Shown here: positions 1 to 8,029 of the stretch, piece by piece
How the letters are laid out: every line of letters begins with the position of its first letter
Numbering within the stretch: position 1 is the stretch's first letter
Assembly (NCBI RefSeq): GCF_030019085.1
Contig: NZ_JASEFJ010000016.1
Location: forward strand, 1-43,207
Source of the DNA: Methanoculleus sp.
GTDB lineage: Archaea; Halobacteriota; Methanomicrobia; Methanomicrobiales; Methanoculleaceae
DNA: 43,207 nucleotides
Reading direction: 5' to 3'
Made by a program: the position numbers and the translations under genes
Notes under the pieces: model-generated
Database searches by the model: none
What the model was told of the DNA's origin: nothing
The model's input: the letters and a program-made list of their open reading frames with translations, nothing else

Positions 1-53
1 CGCACCTGTTGACCGGGGACTTCCCGCTTCGCACCTTCAACCCCAACAGTTAA

Positions 54-67
54 AAGATTTATATATT
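54..67 (+). promoter_or_regulatory. TATA box for PRC-barrel gene, probably leaderless
   Basis: The A/T-rich stretch GATTTATATATTA has its centre about 25 bases before the ATG at 87. That is the usual distance from an archaeal TATA box to the transcription start, so the mRNA probably begins at or next to the start codon. No Shine-Dalgarno-like sequence lies in between. The placement is an inference from spacing. Confidence 0.6.
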
Positions 68-86
68 ACAAACACGCACGATCCGT

Positions 87-344
87 ATGAGCAAAGCGTT
101 CTGTCGCTCCCTTGCCAGGAAGAAAGTGATGAGCAACGATGGCATGCTCATCGGCACCATCAAGAACATCATGGTTGACCTGAGCACCGGGCAGGTTGTC
201 GACCTTCTTGTTAGGCCGGACGAGACGTTCAAGACCGATGGTTACAGGACGGATGGAGACAAGATGCTCGTGCCGTTCGAGGCTGTAAAAGATATAAAGG
301 ACTACGTTGTTGTAGACCGCTACCTGCTGAAGAGATCTGAGTAG
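87..344 (+). CDS. PRC-barrel domain protein
   Basis: A small 85-residue protein. Nearly the whole length (about residues 8-80) fits a single PRC-barrel: an opening strand with KKVMSNDGMLIGTIKNI, a turn with DLSTGQVVDLLV, and a closing segment with MLVPFEAVKDIKDYVVVD. Free-standing PRC-barrel proteins of this size are common in euryarchaea. The family binds RNA or protein partners, and the archaeal forms have been tied to RNA processing and to cell division (the CdpB group). Which applies here cannot be told from the sequence. The gene stands alone, with its 3' end running into the convergent pgp gene (25-base overlap). Confidence 0.8.
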   Translation: MSKAFCRSLARKKVMSNDGMLIGTIKNIMVDLSTGQVVDLLVRPDETFKTDGYRTDGDKMLVPFEAVKDIKDYVVVDRYLLKRSE

Positions 345-1024
345 TACATTTTTACCGCCTCGACGAAGCCTTCACCGTGTGGTTTTGTGGTGACAAGGTC
401 TGCAGCCATGCGTGTAGCCGGATTGGCGTTTGCAACCGCGACCCCTACACCGGCGGCCGCAAGCATCTCGATATCGTTCTCGGAGTCACCTACGGCGATA
501 ATCTCTGAGGTGGAGAGACCCATCTCAATGGCGAGTTCGCGCATCGCCGCCCCTTTGCTCACGCCCGGTGGCTGGAGATGGATCGCGAATCCGGTGTAGA
601 GCACCCGTACTGGAAGGGCCTGCTCCTGTATAACCGCCTGAGCCTCAGCAGGATCGACGTTCCGTGCGAAGGCCACGTCAGCAAACCGGTATTGAGCACT
701 GTAAAGTTCGAGTTCAACGCCCTTCCTTGAGAAATAGTCCCTGAGAACCTCGAAGGCTTCCAGACAGACCTTCCTGTCGCCGGCGATATGAAGAGGGCCG
801 GAGAAACCCCTCCGGTAGACGCCACCATTTTCGCCGATGATCGTCCCATCGGTTCCGATCATCTTTGAGAGAGAGTCCATGAAGCAGACGGTGTTACCGC
901 TTGCAAACACAACCGTGATCCCGGCGTCGACGAGGGTGCGGATGGCCTCGATGGCGGCGGTGTTGATCCGCCGCCGCCGATCGGTGAGGGTGCCGTCGAC
1001 ATCCGTTACAACTGCTCTTAACAC
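320..1024 (-). CDS. pgp: Phosphoglycolate phosphatase, archaeal HAD type
   Basis: A 234-residue HAD-superfamily phosphatase of the archaeal phosphoglycolate phosphatase group, which hydrolyses 2-phosphoglycolate to glycolate. Motif I is DVDGTL at residues 8-13 (nucleophile D8, acid D10). Motif II is the SGN near residue 43, the conserved lysine is K157, and motif III is [10 protein letters not shown] from residue 179. The cap between about residues 80 and 150 is of the small C2 type. The length is normal for the family. Its start lies inside the 3' end of radA (7-base overlap), so it is the last gene of the dapL-lysA-rpa-radA-pgp run. A role in removing phosphoglycolate formed during DNA repair or by RuBisCO is inference. 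Confidence 0.85.
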   Translation of the reverse strand: MLRAVVTDVDGTLTDRRRRINTAAIEAIRTLVDAGITVVFASGNTVCFMDSLSKMIGTDGTIIGENGGVYRRGFSGPLHIAGDRKVCLEAFEVLRDYFSRKGVELELYSAQYRFADVAFARNVDPAEAQAVIQEQALPVRVLYTGFAIHLQPPGVSKGAAMRELAIEMGLSTSEIIAVGDSENDIEMLAAAGVGVAVANANPATRMAADLVTTKPHGEGFVEAVKMYYSDLFSR

Positions 1025-1992
1025 GGTCTGAGCCCTGCCTGTTCGACCATGAACGCTGCCTCCCCCTCGGGCAGGTTGGGACTATCTACCAGGCGGGCGA
1101 CCCTCTTGCCACCCTTGCCTTTCCGCAGGTAGATCCGGAATGTTGCAGTGTGTCCGACGATGTTGCCACCGATCGGTTTTGTTGGATCGCCAAAGAGAAC
1201 GCCAGGGTTCGACATCACCTGATTGGTCACAAGGCCAACTGCGTTATGGTCGTCGATCAGTTTGAACAGGTCGTGCATGTGCCGGTTCAGTTTCTGCTGC
1301 CGTGGTGCGAGCGTGCCGCGCCCCGCATACTCCGACCTGAAGAGCGACGTCAGGGAGTCGATGACAAAGAGCCGGATCGGGTAGTCGGACTTCCGGAGGT
1401 CGTTTGCAAGTTCACGCGCGCTTTCAAGGAGGAGCATCTGGTGATCGGAACTGTGCGCCCGCGCGACGTGCACCCGCTCCAGGACCTCCTCGAGGGGACC
1501 AATATCTGCCCCCTCGGGCAGACCTTTCACCATCTGCTCAATACGCTCCGGGCGGAAGGTGTTCTCCGTGTCGACGTAGATCACACCACCATGCAGCCCC
1601 CCAAGTTCTTCAGGGAGCTGGACATTGACTGCCAGCTGGTGGACGAGCTGGCTCTTGCCGGACCCGAACTCACCGTAAACCTCCGTTATCGCCTGCGTCT
1701 CGAGTCCGCCCCCGATCAGTTCGTCAAACTCTGGCACCAGCGTCTTTAGTTTCTTGATATCCCTTCTCTTGTCCAGGATATCCCGACCTGTCTTAAACCC
1801 CCCGATATCCGCCATCTTTCTGGCGGCGAGAATTATCTTCTTGGCGGTCGCCTCGCCGATCTCCGCCGCTTCGGCGAGATCCGTCGGTGTTGCTGTTGCG
1901 ACGCTCTCTACTGTACCGTATCCAGCCTCACGGAGTTTCTCGGCGGTTGTTGCCCCAACTCCGGGTAAATCTTCAAGATCAATCTCTGACAT
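1018..1992 (-). CDS. radA: DNA repair and recombination protein RadA
   Basis: Archaeal RecA/Rad51 recombinase that forms filaments on single-stranded DNA and carries out strand exchange. The N-terminal helix-hairpin-helix domain shows [18 protein letters not shown]. Walker A is GEFGSGKS near residues 107-114 and Walker B is [11 protein letters not shown]. The L1/L2 region continues through [18 protein letters not shown] to NQVMSNPG. The reading frame opens four codons earlier at 2004, but [13 protein letters not shown] at 1992 matches the usual start of the family, so that start is preferred; length is then 324 residues, which is typical. It follows rpa by about 107 bases and overlaps pgp. 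Its partner in the cell is probably the RPA encoded just upstream. Confidence 0.95.
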   Translation of the reverse strand: MSEIDLEDLPGVGATTAEKLREAGYGTVESVATATPTDLAEAAEIGEATAKKIILAARKMADIGGFKTGRDILDKRRDIKKLKTLVPEFDELIGGGLETQAITEVYGEFGSGKSQLVHQLAVNVQLPEELGGLHGGVIYVDTENTFRPERIEQMVKGLPEGADIGPLEEVLERVHVARAHSSDHQMLLLESARELANDLRKSDYPIRLFVIDSLTSLFRSEYAGRGTLAPRQQKLNRHMHDLFKLIDDHNAVGLVTNQVMSNPGVLFGDPTKPIGGNIVGHTATFRIYLRKGKGGKRVARLVDSPNLPEGEAAFMVEQAGLRPC

Positions 1993-2099
1993 CTCGATCC
2001 TCACTTGATCTCTTCTGCGTGTCCAATGACGCTACAGTAAGAATCTTGATCTGGAGACATATAGTTCGCTTGCCGCGCGGTGTGAAAGTGAAACCAGGA

Positions 2100-3401
2100 T
2101 CAGATCTGGGGGTCGAAGAGATCCAGGCGGCGTTTCAGCGATCCGGGATCGGGTTGCATAAACTCAAGGTTGTCCGGCCTGAACAATCCACGCTGAACCG
2201 TGCCCCTGGCACGCACTGGATAGCCGATGGAGACAACCCTCTCCAGGAGGTAAGAGGAATCGCCCGTCTCGATGGAAACCCCCTCAGCGGTAGGGATGAC
2301 TGTGCCCTCGATCTCGACGGTCTCTTCCTCCTGCTCAAGGGTAAGAAGAGCGCTTCCCCACGATAGATGCAACTCGATCTCACCGAAGCGTCCCCGCCGT
2401 CCGAACGCGTTGTAGACCTCGATCCGGTCGCCGGGCACCAGGTGCTCATCAGCCCTCTCACCCCAGATGACAACCGGGATCTCATCACCTGTCTCATCTT
2501 CAAAGAGAAGGTTTCGAACCTGTGAGACCCGCCCGTTCCGCGTGGTAAACGTTCGAGGTGGTTGCACGCTGACCACTCGCCCGGATAGTGAGTACGACCC
2601 CCCCTCTTTTACGTCCGAAACAGAGTTCAGGGGGACGGTGATCTGACGGTCGGATGGAGCAACCGATGCGGTTTCACCGATGCTGTACTCGATCCCCCTC
2701 TCAGTATCACGTGCGAGAGCCCCTCTGATTACCACACTCTCACCCGGTTCGATCCCGGATATGAGCGCCGGTAACCAGGCGACTAGCCGGAAAACGCCCT
2801 CTTCGTTTCCTACCACCGCTTCGAGCATCTCCCCCGGCGTCCCATCACGCCTGACGAAAGTCCGGGGACTCCCGACCGCGATCAGCCTCACCTCAAGATC
2901 CCGGGACACCCCGGGTCCAGGGTCAGTGGGGGTCTCCTCACAGTTGATCTCGCACGCCGCCTCCTGGATGGCGAGAACGGTGACGTCCGGGATCTTTCCG
3001 CCACACTTCGGGCGCCCAAGTATCTCTATGACGGCACCCACCTCCAACTCAGAGACTGCGGTGGCCTTCTCGTCCCAGAGCGTCAGTCGCGCCCTCCCGG
3101 TCTCGTCACCCACCGTCACGTTCGCGACAAGCCCTTTTCTGCCATCGGGCCGCTCAAACTCCCGGGGTTCCTGGAGAGAGAGCACCTTTGCAAAGAAGCA
3201 CGCCAGGCTTGTTGTCGCCGAGAGGTCACGTATACGGACGTGAGACCGCCCCAGGTCACGGACAACAAGCATCGCTGCCGTCTGTTCGTCCAGAAGATCG
3301 CCAGACTCCGCCACTTTTTCCTCAACCCGGCGTTCGAACTCGTCCTCTGTGAGGAGGTCATCGACCAGACGGTAATGAAACTTCACGTCTGCATCTCCCA
3401 A
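2100..3401 (-). CDS. rpa: Replication factor A, multi-OB-fold single-stranded DNA-binding protein
   Basis: A 433-residue protein built from tandem OB folds. The first runs about residues 55-145, with VRIRDLSATTSLACFFAKV and a strand ending in RARLTLWDEKA. The second covers about 165-250 (LIAVGSPRTFVRRDG to FRLVAWLP). The third covers about 265-345 (YSLSGRVVSVQPPRTF to IPVVIWGERA). A fourth, degenerate beta-rich segment follows. The repeated pattern of a fold ending in W-D/G-E/L is typical of euryarchaeal RPA, which coats single-stranded DNA in replication and repair. No clear zinc finger is seen. The start is TTG, preceded by GGAG, one base after the lysA stop codon, so the gene is translationally linked to lysA. 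It lies directly upstream of radA. Confidence 0.88.
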   Translation of the reverse strand: MGDADVKFHYRLVDDLLTEDEFERRVEEKVAESGDLLDEQTAAMLVVRDLGRSHVRIRDLSATTSLACFFAKVLSLQEPREFERPDGRKGLVANVTVGDETGRARLTLWDEKATAVSELEVGAVIEILGRPKCGGKIPDVTVLAIQEAACEINCEETPTDPGPGVSRDLEVRLIAVGSPRTFVRRDGTPGEMLEAVVGNEEGVFRLVAWLPALISGIEPGESVVIRGALARDTERGIEYSIGETASVAPSDRQITVPLNSVSDVKEGGSYSLSGRVVSVQPPRTFTTRNGRVSQVRNLLFEDETGDEIPVVIWGERADEHLVPGDRIEVYNAFGRRGRFGEIELHLSWGSALLTLEQEEETVEIEGTVIPTAEGVSIETGDSSYLLERVVSIGYPVRARGTVQRGLFRPDNLEFMQPDPGSLKRRLDLFDPQI

Positions 3402-3402
3402 A

Positions 3403-4695
3403 CTACTCCTGCCAGGGCGGGGTCAAGGTCGTGGCGGTCAGGTCGTCGATCGTCTCGGCCCGACGCATCACTGCAGCCCTTCCACCCGCGACCAGCACCT
3501 CGGCACAGCGGGGTCGACTATTATACTGCGAAGACATCGCAAACCCATAGGCCCCGGTATCCAGGACGGCGATGAGATCACCCGCCTTAAGTTCCGGGAG
3601 CATACGATCCCGGGCAAGGATGTCGCCCGTCTCACAGATCGGGCCTGCAACCGAGTATTCCTGTACCGGCGGAACGCCCGCTTTGTTCGCCGCCACAACC
3701 TCGTGGTAGGCGTCATACATCGCCGGCCGGATGAGCAGGTTGAACCCGGCATCGACGTTTGCAAAGGTCTTGTGAGCGGTCTTGACCGAGTTGACCCTGG
3801 TCAGGAGAATCGCTGAGTCACCGACGAGCCAGCGGCCTGGCTCAACCCAGAGTTCTGGCTCAATCCCGAGGTCACTGATACCCTTGAGGAAGACTGGCAT
3901 GACCGCTCCCGCGTAGTCCTCGGGCGTCGGGGCGCGATCGGTCTCGCGACGGTAGGGGATACCGAGCCCTCCTCCTATATCGATGAAGGAGGGAACAACG
4001 CCGATATCGATCAGATCGCTTGCGAGTCTGACAAGCACTTCGACCTCGCGGGCGAATGGCTCCACGGCCAGGATCTGCGAGCCTATGTGACAGTGGATCC
4101 CGACAGGGTTGACGTGTTCTGCTGCGAGGGCCGCCCCATATGCCTCCAGGATCTGCCCTGCAGGGATGCCGAACTTGCTTGTCGCAAGCCCGGTCGCGAT
4201 CTTCGGATGAGTGGGGGCATCGATCGCCGGGTTGACCCTGAAGGCGATCTCAACCGTCTTTCCCGCCTCTGCGGCCGCTGCATCAAGTTGCCGGAGCTCG
4301 TCGAGCGAGTCTACCGAGACCCTTACCCCTTTTTCGAGAGCAAGTGCAAGGTCAGCGGGCGATTTCGAACTCCCGTTGAAGAGGAGAGACTCCGGTCGCA
4401 TTCCCGCGGCATGGGCGAGAGCAACCTCCCCTGCGGAGAACACGTCGGCACCGGCGCCCAGAGAGGCGAGTATCCTGAAGACCGCGAGATTGCCGTTTGC
4501 CTTGGCGGCGTAGAGGATCCGGACGTTGGGGTAATGCGCGGTAAGGGCACTTTCAAGGCGCTGGAAGTTCTCCCGGATCCGGTCCTCGTCCATGACGTAG
4601 AGTGGAGTGCCGAACCTTTGCGCGAGATCCACCGTATCCTGGCCGCCGATCAGGAGATGACCGCCCTCAACCGTAAGGTGCGGCGGGAGGATCAC
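3403..4695 (-). CDS. lysA: Diaminopimelate decarboxylase
   Basis: A PLP enzyme converting meso-diaminopimelate to L-lysine and CO2, the last step of lysine synthesis. The alanine-racemase-type TIM barrel carries the PLP lysine in YAAKANGNLAVFRIL (about residues 63-77). The glycine-rich phosphate-binding motif is FIDIGGGLGIPY, and the C-terminal barrel has GPICETGDILARDR and the conserved Y in DTGAYGFAMSSQYN. At 430 residues it is full length. It starts with GTG overlapping the dapL stop (GTGA), so dapL and lysA are coupled. Together they give a short diaminopimelate route in which DapL makes LL-diaminopimelate in one transamination. Confidence 0.95.
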   Translation of the reverse strand: MILPPHLTVEGGHLLIGGQDTVDLAQRFGTPLYVMDEDRIRENFQRLESALTAHYPNVRILYAAKANGNLAVFRILASLGAGADVFSAGEVALAHAAGMRPESLLFNGSSKSPADLALALEKGVRVSVDSLDELRQLDAAAAEAGKTVEIAFRVNPAIDAPTHPKIATGLATSKFGIPAGQILEAYGAALAAEHVNPVGIHCHIGSQILAVEPFAREVEVLVRLASDLIDIGVVPSFIDIGGGLGIPYRRETDRAPTPEDYAGAVMPVFLKGISDLGIEPELWVEPGRWLVGDSAILLTRVNSVKTAHKTFANVDAGFNLLIRPAMYDAYHEVVAANKAGVPPVQEYSVAGPICETGDILARDRMLPELKAGDLIAVLDTGAYGFAMSSQYNSRPRCAEVLVAGGRAAVMRRAETIDDLTATTLTPPWQE

Positions 4696-5840
4696 AGGTC
4701 AAGCCCCCGCATCCGCTCGACCGCCTCGTTGATCCGCTCAACCGAGCGCGTGATCGCGAACCGGACGAAACCCTCACCATTTCGGCCGAACCCGACTCCG
4801 GGGGTCGCGACAATCCCGGCCTCATCGAGGAGTCTTGCGGCAAACGCCATGCAGTCGTCAACAGGCAGCCAGACGTAGAATGTGGCCTTCGGCGCCTGAA
4901 CGTCAAACCCGATCTCACGAAGACCCGAGACGAGCGCGTCCCGGCGCTCCTGGTATATCGAACATGCCTCTCTAACACAGTCCTGTGGACCGCTGAGCGC
5001 AGCGATAGCGGCGTGCTGGATGGCGTCGAACGCCCCTGAATCAACGTTGGTCTTGACCCGGCCAAGCCCCGCAACTATATCGGCATTTCCGCAGGCCATT
5101 CCGATCCGCCACCCGGTCATGTTGTATGTCTTTGAGAGGGAGTGCATCTCGATACCGACTTCCATCGCGCCGTCGGCCTCGAGGAACGAAGGCGAACGGT
5201 AGCCTTCGAAGGCAATCTCGGAGTAGGCGTTGTCGTGGACTACCACGATGCCGTGCTCCCGTGCAAACTCGACAACCTCCTCAAAGAACGAGAGGGGCGC
5301 CACCGCTGCCGTCGGATTGTTCGGGTAGTTGATGAAGATCATCTTTGCCAGTTTCAGAACGTCAGCGGGGATATCATCAAGCACCGGGAGGAAATTGTTC
5401 TCTGGGCGGAGTGGCATCTCGTAAACCTTACCTTCCGCAAAGAGTGTGGAGGTCTTGTAGACCGGGTAACCGGGGTCCGCGACCAGGACTACCTCACCGG
5501 GGTTGACGAAAGCCTCGGCGATGTGGGCGATACCCTCTTTTGAACCAATGAGCGCCAGGGTCTCCTTCATGGGGTCGAGGTCAACCCCAAACCGACGCCG
5601 ATACCATTCTGCCACTGCCCTGCGGTATGCGGGCATTCCGGCGTAGGAGGGGTAGTGATGATTCTTCGGGTCACGGGCTGCGGCACATAGGGCCTCAACG
5701 ATATGCTTCGGCGTTGGGAGGTCGGGGTCGCCGACGCCGAGGTCGATTATATCGACGCCCTGACGCTGCTTCTCCTCTTTCATCTCGTCAATGCGCGCGA
5801 AAAGGTAGGGTGGGAGGTGATCCATGCGTCTCGAATACAT
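4692..5840 (-). CDS. dapL: LL-diaminopimelate aminotransferase
   Basis: Class I/II aminotransferase of 382 residues that makes LL-diaminopimelate from tetrahydrodipicolinate and glutamate, bypassing the succinylase or acetylase branches. Fold-type I marks include the N-terminal DLGVGDPDLPTP, the aspartate/tyrosine region NYPNNPTAAV and HDNAYSEI, and the PLP lysine in HSLSKTYNMTGWRIG. The resemblance is to the bacterial-type DapL group (with GSKEGIAHI and VDSGAFDAIQ), rather than to aspartate transaminases. The ATG at 5840 is preceded at about 28 bases by a TATA-like AGATAAATAGG, so it is probably a leaderless start and the head of the dapL-lysA-rpa-radA-pgp run. Confidence 0.88.
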   Translation of the reverse strand: MYSRRMDHLPPYLFARIDEMKEEKQRQGVDIIDLGVGDPDLPTPKHIVEALCAAARDPKNHHYPSYAGMPAYRRAVAEWYRRRFGVDLDPMKETLALIGSKEGIAHIAEAFVNPGEVVLVADPGYPVYKTSTLFAEGKVYEMPLRPENNFLPVLDDIPADVLKLAKMIFINYPNNPTAAVAPLSFFEEVVEFAREHGIVVVHDNAYSEIAFEGYRSPSFLEADGAMEVGIEMHSLSKTYNMTGWRIGMACGNADIVAGLGRVKTNVDSGAFDAIQHAAIAALSGPQDCVREACSIYQERRDALVSGLREIGFDVQAPKATFYVWLPVDDCMAFAARLLDEAGIVATPGVGFGRNGEGFVRFAITRSVERINEAVERMRGLDL

Positions 5841-5861
5841 CTTTCAGGTATTGCACACGAA

Positions 5862-5876
5862 ACCCTATTTATCTTC
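5862..5876 (-). promoter_or_regulatory. TATA-like box for dapL operon
   Basis: Read on the minus strand, AGATAAATAGGGTTT centres about 28 bases before the ATG at 5840. This fits an archaeal promoter with transcription starting near the start codon. The 218 bases between dapL and cutA hold this promoter and the divergent cutA promoter. Confidence 0.5.
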
Positions 5877-6024
5877 TTACCCTCTTTATCAGGTTCGGGC
5901 CCCATCTACGACCTGGATATTAGAAAGTTTCCTGGACCAGCGGTATACAAGGAACAAACGACCCCGACCAACAACCCATGCCTCCCGGCGACAACTTCCC
6001 GTTCTGCCCCCTTCGCCCCCCCCC

Positions 6025-6039
6025 ACAAGTTAAATAATT
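6025..6039 (+). promoter_or_regulatory. TATA-like box for cutA operon
   Basis: AAGTTAAATAATTAG is centred about 27 bases upstream of the ATG at 6059, after a C-rich run. The distance suggests a leaderless transcript starting at cutA. Inferred from spacing only. Confidence 0.55.
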
Positions 6040-6058
6040 AGGCTACGAAGGTTAAACC

Positions 6059-6376
6059 ATGGACGCTCCCGAGTATATTGTGGCATTCTGCACCGCCCCC
6101 GCCCGGGAGGCGGAGAGTCTCGCAAAAGCGCTAGTTGATGCGCATCTTGCGGCGTGCGTGAACATCACTGGCGTTCAATCCTTTTACAGGTGGGAGGGGA
6201 GAGTTCTTGACGAGCCTGAACGCCTCCTGATCATGAAGACACAGCACCGCCTGCTCGGTCCCCTCATCGAGAAGATACGCGATCTGCACACCTACGACCT
6301 CCCCGAGATAGTCGCCATCCCTATCATCGGGGGGTATGCCCCTTACCTTAACTGGATACAGGAGGAGACAGGTTGA
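6059..6376 (+). CDS. cutA: CutA1 divalent cation tolerance family protein
   Basis: A 105-residue CutA1 protein, full length for the family. It shows the expected order: FCTAPAREAESLAKALVDAHLAAC, the strand VQSFYRWEGRVLDEPE, LLIMKTQHRLLGPLIEKI, the DLPEIVAIPI motif, and the C-terminal YLNWIQEET. CutA1 proteins form PII-like trimers and were first linked to copper tolerance in Escherichia coli; their true role in archaea is unclear. The stop codon overlaps the start of the fdhD-like gene (TGATG), so the two are co-translated. Confidence 0.92.
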   Translation: MDAPEYIVAFCTAPAREAESLAKALVDAHLAACVNITGVQSFYRWEGRVLDEPERLLIMKTQHRLLGPLIEKIRDLHTYDLPEIVAIPIIGGYAPYLNWIQEETG

Positions 6377-7137
6377 TGGAGACCGTCTGCCGCACCGGGA
6401 TCCAGGTAATCGGGGATCAGGTACACGAGGTCCAGGACAATATCGTCGTCGAAGACCGCGTCAGGCTCTTTCTGAACGGAGAATATCTAACAACCCTTGT
6501 AGCAAGCCCTGATCGGCTCGAAGACCTCGGGGCGGGGTTTGTCGTCTGCGAGGGGCTGGCAGATACGGTCGAGTCTGTGGAGGTCTCTGGCAGGGATGTC
6601 CGGATCGAAGCACCGGTAAAGAGAGAGATCCTGCTCGAGATGGAGTCTTCAGGCGGTTACCGCGTTCTTGGCGAGGCAAAGAAAGTGGATTCCTCGATCA
6701 CCATCACCGCAGATGGCATCCGCGCGGTCACGTCTGCGATCGAGTCCGACGTCTGGAGACGGACCGGCGGTGTCCACTGTTCAGTCCTCTTCTGCGACGG
6801 CAGCCTCGTCACCAGGGCCTGCGATCTCGGCAGGCATAACACCGTCGACAAGGTGGTGGGGTATGCAACCCTCAGAGGGCTGGACAGGTCAGGATGCGTC
6901 CTCGGTTGCACGGGGAGGCAGCCCTCCGGAATGGTGGCGAAGGCGGCCAATGCAGGTATCCCGATCGTTGTTTCGAGGGCCGCGTCGACCGATCGGGGGA
7001 TCATGACCGCAGAAGAGGCAGGGCTCACCCTGATCGGTTTTTCTCGGGGCGAGCGGTTCACCATATACACGCACCCGGAACGGGTGCCTGAAGTTCTGAA
7101 AAAATTGAGGATATCATGGTCGAAACAGGTAACCTGA
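6376..7137 (+). CDS. fdhD: FdhD-like formate dehydrogenase accessory protein
   Basis: Resembles FdhD, the sulfurtransferase that passes sulfur from a cysteine desulfurase to the molybdenum or tungsten cofactor of formate dehydrogenase. Family marks are RLFLNGEYLTTLVASPDRLEDL, GFVVCEGL, the CDLGRHNTVDKVVG box (about residues 150-163), PSGMVAKAANAGIPIVVSRA and GFSRGERFTIYTHP at the C-terminus. The loop that in bacterial FdhD carries the CxxC sulfur-relay cysteines reads MESSGGYRVLGE here, with no cysteine. Other cysteines are present in VHCSVLFCDG and CVLGCTGRQ. A TTG in frame at 6373 is possible, but the ATG at 6376 overlapping the cutA stop is preferred. No formate dehydrogenase genes lie in this window. 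DUF1890 overlaps its 3' end by 22 bases. Confidence 0.8.
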   Translation: METVCRTGIQVIGDQVHEVQDNIVVEDRVRLFLNGEYLTTLVASPDRLEDLGAGFVVCEGLADTVESVEVSGRDVRIEAPVKREILLEMESSGGYRVLGEAKKVDSSITITADGIRAVTSAIESDVWRRTGGVHCSVLFCDGSLVTRACDLGRHNTVDKVVGYATLRGLDRSGCVLGCTGRQPSGMVAKAANAGIPIVVSRAASTDRGIMTAEEAGLTLIGFSRGERFTIYTHPERVPEVLKKLRISWSKQVT

Positions 7138-7598
7138 AGAATGAGGCGCTGCTCCTCCTCGGGTGCCCGCAGGTGCCCGTCCAGACGAGTCTGGCGCTAT
7201 ACGTCGCACACAACCTGAGGAAACGAGGTTGCCGACCGGTGATCGCCGGAACGACTGCGGCACGGAAACTGATGGAGGTGGCCGATCCCGGCCATTACTA
7301 CATCGAAGAGATGAACGACATTGACGATACGATCGATGAGATAACCGGGAAACAGAGGGACTATGACCTCTGTTTCGTTTTCATCCACAACGATTCCGGG
7401 ATCGCATACGCCGGAACCATGGCGTATATCTCCAGTGCGCGGGTCTACGCGCTTATATTCGGGGAGCACGCAGAGGAACTCGCCGAAGAGATCGAGTTTC
7501 CCTGTGAGATAGTCGCGGCGAAGGCGGTGCATAACCCGATGCCGCTCAAACGGAGAATTGACGAGGTGATGGAATGGGCGGTTGTCTCGAAGCGATGA
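7116..7598 (+). CDS. DUF1890 domain protein, methanogen-conserved
   Basis: A 160-residue protein recognised as the DUF1890 family, which is restricted to methanogens and has no assigned function. The sequence looks like a single Rossmann-like domain: an N-terminal strand and turn LLLGCPQVPVQTSLALYVA, a second strand-helix with PVIAGTTAARKLMEVADP, FVFIHNDSGIAYAGTMAY in the middle, and a C-terminal helix with VHNPMPLKRRIDEVMEW. The GCPQVPVQTS segment is the most distinctive part. It overlaps fdhD upstream and DUF1894 downstream. The constant pairing of DUF1890 and DUF1894 in methanogens suggests that the two products act together. The ATG at 7116 is the only good in-frame start. Confidence 0.82.
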   Translation: MVETGNLKNEALLLLGCPQVPVQTSLALYVAHNLRKRGCRPVIAGTTAARKLMEVADPGHYYIEEMNDIDDTIDEITGKQRDYDLCFVFIHNDSGIAYAGTMAYISSARVYALIFGEHAEELAEEIEFPCEIVAAKAVHNPMPLKRRIDEVMEWAVVSKR

Positions 7599-7855
7599 AA
7601 CCCGAGATTCTTCTCTCCCAATCTTCATTTAAGGAGGCGAGGGAGTTCATCAGGAAGAACATTAAAGAGTATTACGAGGTAGAACCGGGTTACCGGATAC
7701 TGGATGTCCACATCATCGGTGTGCCGCCGCTCTATGTCGGGATCGAGGGAGATCAACTGGTCTTCCCCTACACCAAACCCTGTCACGGAACATTTGTGGT
7801 GAAGATACCGGGGGGCGACGAGATCGCACGGTTGCGGGAGAGGAAGAAAAAGTAA
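7574..7855 (+). CDS. DUF1894 domain protein, methanogen-conserved
   Basis: A 93-residue protein of the DUF1894 family, found almost only in methanogens and of unknown role. It has EILLSQSSFKEAREFIRKN near the start, a central VHIIGVPPLYVGIEGDQLVF, and ends in the charged RERKKK. Two starts are possible: ATG at 7574, which keeps the N-terminal GGCLEAM segment with a cysteine, or ATG at 7595, which overlaps the DUF1890 stop as ATGA. The longer form is listed because the cysteine-containing leader resembles other members as far as I recall. Either way it is translationally coupled to DUF1890. No signal peptide or membrane segment is visible. Confidence 0.8.
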   Translation: MGGCLEAMKPEILLSQSSFKEAREFIRKNIKEYYEVEPGYRILDVHIIGVPPLYVGIEGDQLVFPYTKPCHGTFVVKIPGGDEIARLRERKKK

Positions 7856-8000
7856 CCCTTTTACTCCGGAGACTCTTCCATACTTCGACCATCTGTGGTA
7901 GCGGGTTCCAGATGGCTACCGCCACCAAATGTTCTCCGCACCGGGGCCCCCCTCACACCCGTCAGCCCTGTGGCTGACACCTGCAATAAGACCAAAATGG

Positions 8001-8010
8001 TTAAGTAAAA
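8001..8010 (+). promoter_or_regulatory. TATA-like box for tspO-like gene
   Basis: TTAAGTAAAA is centred about 25 bases before the GTG at 8030 and no ribosome-binding site precedes the GTG. This supports a leaderless transcript starting with GTG. The rest of the gap 7856-8000 shows nothing else recognisable. Confidence 0.45.
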
Positions 8011-8029
8011 CAATTTATCATTACACCTC

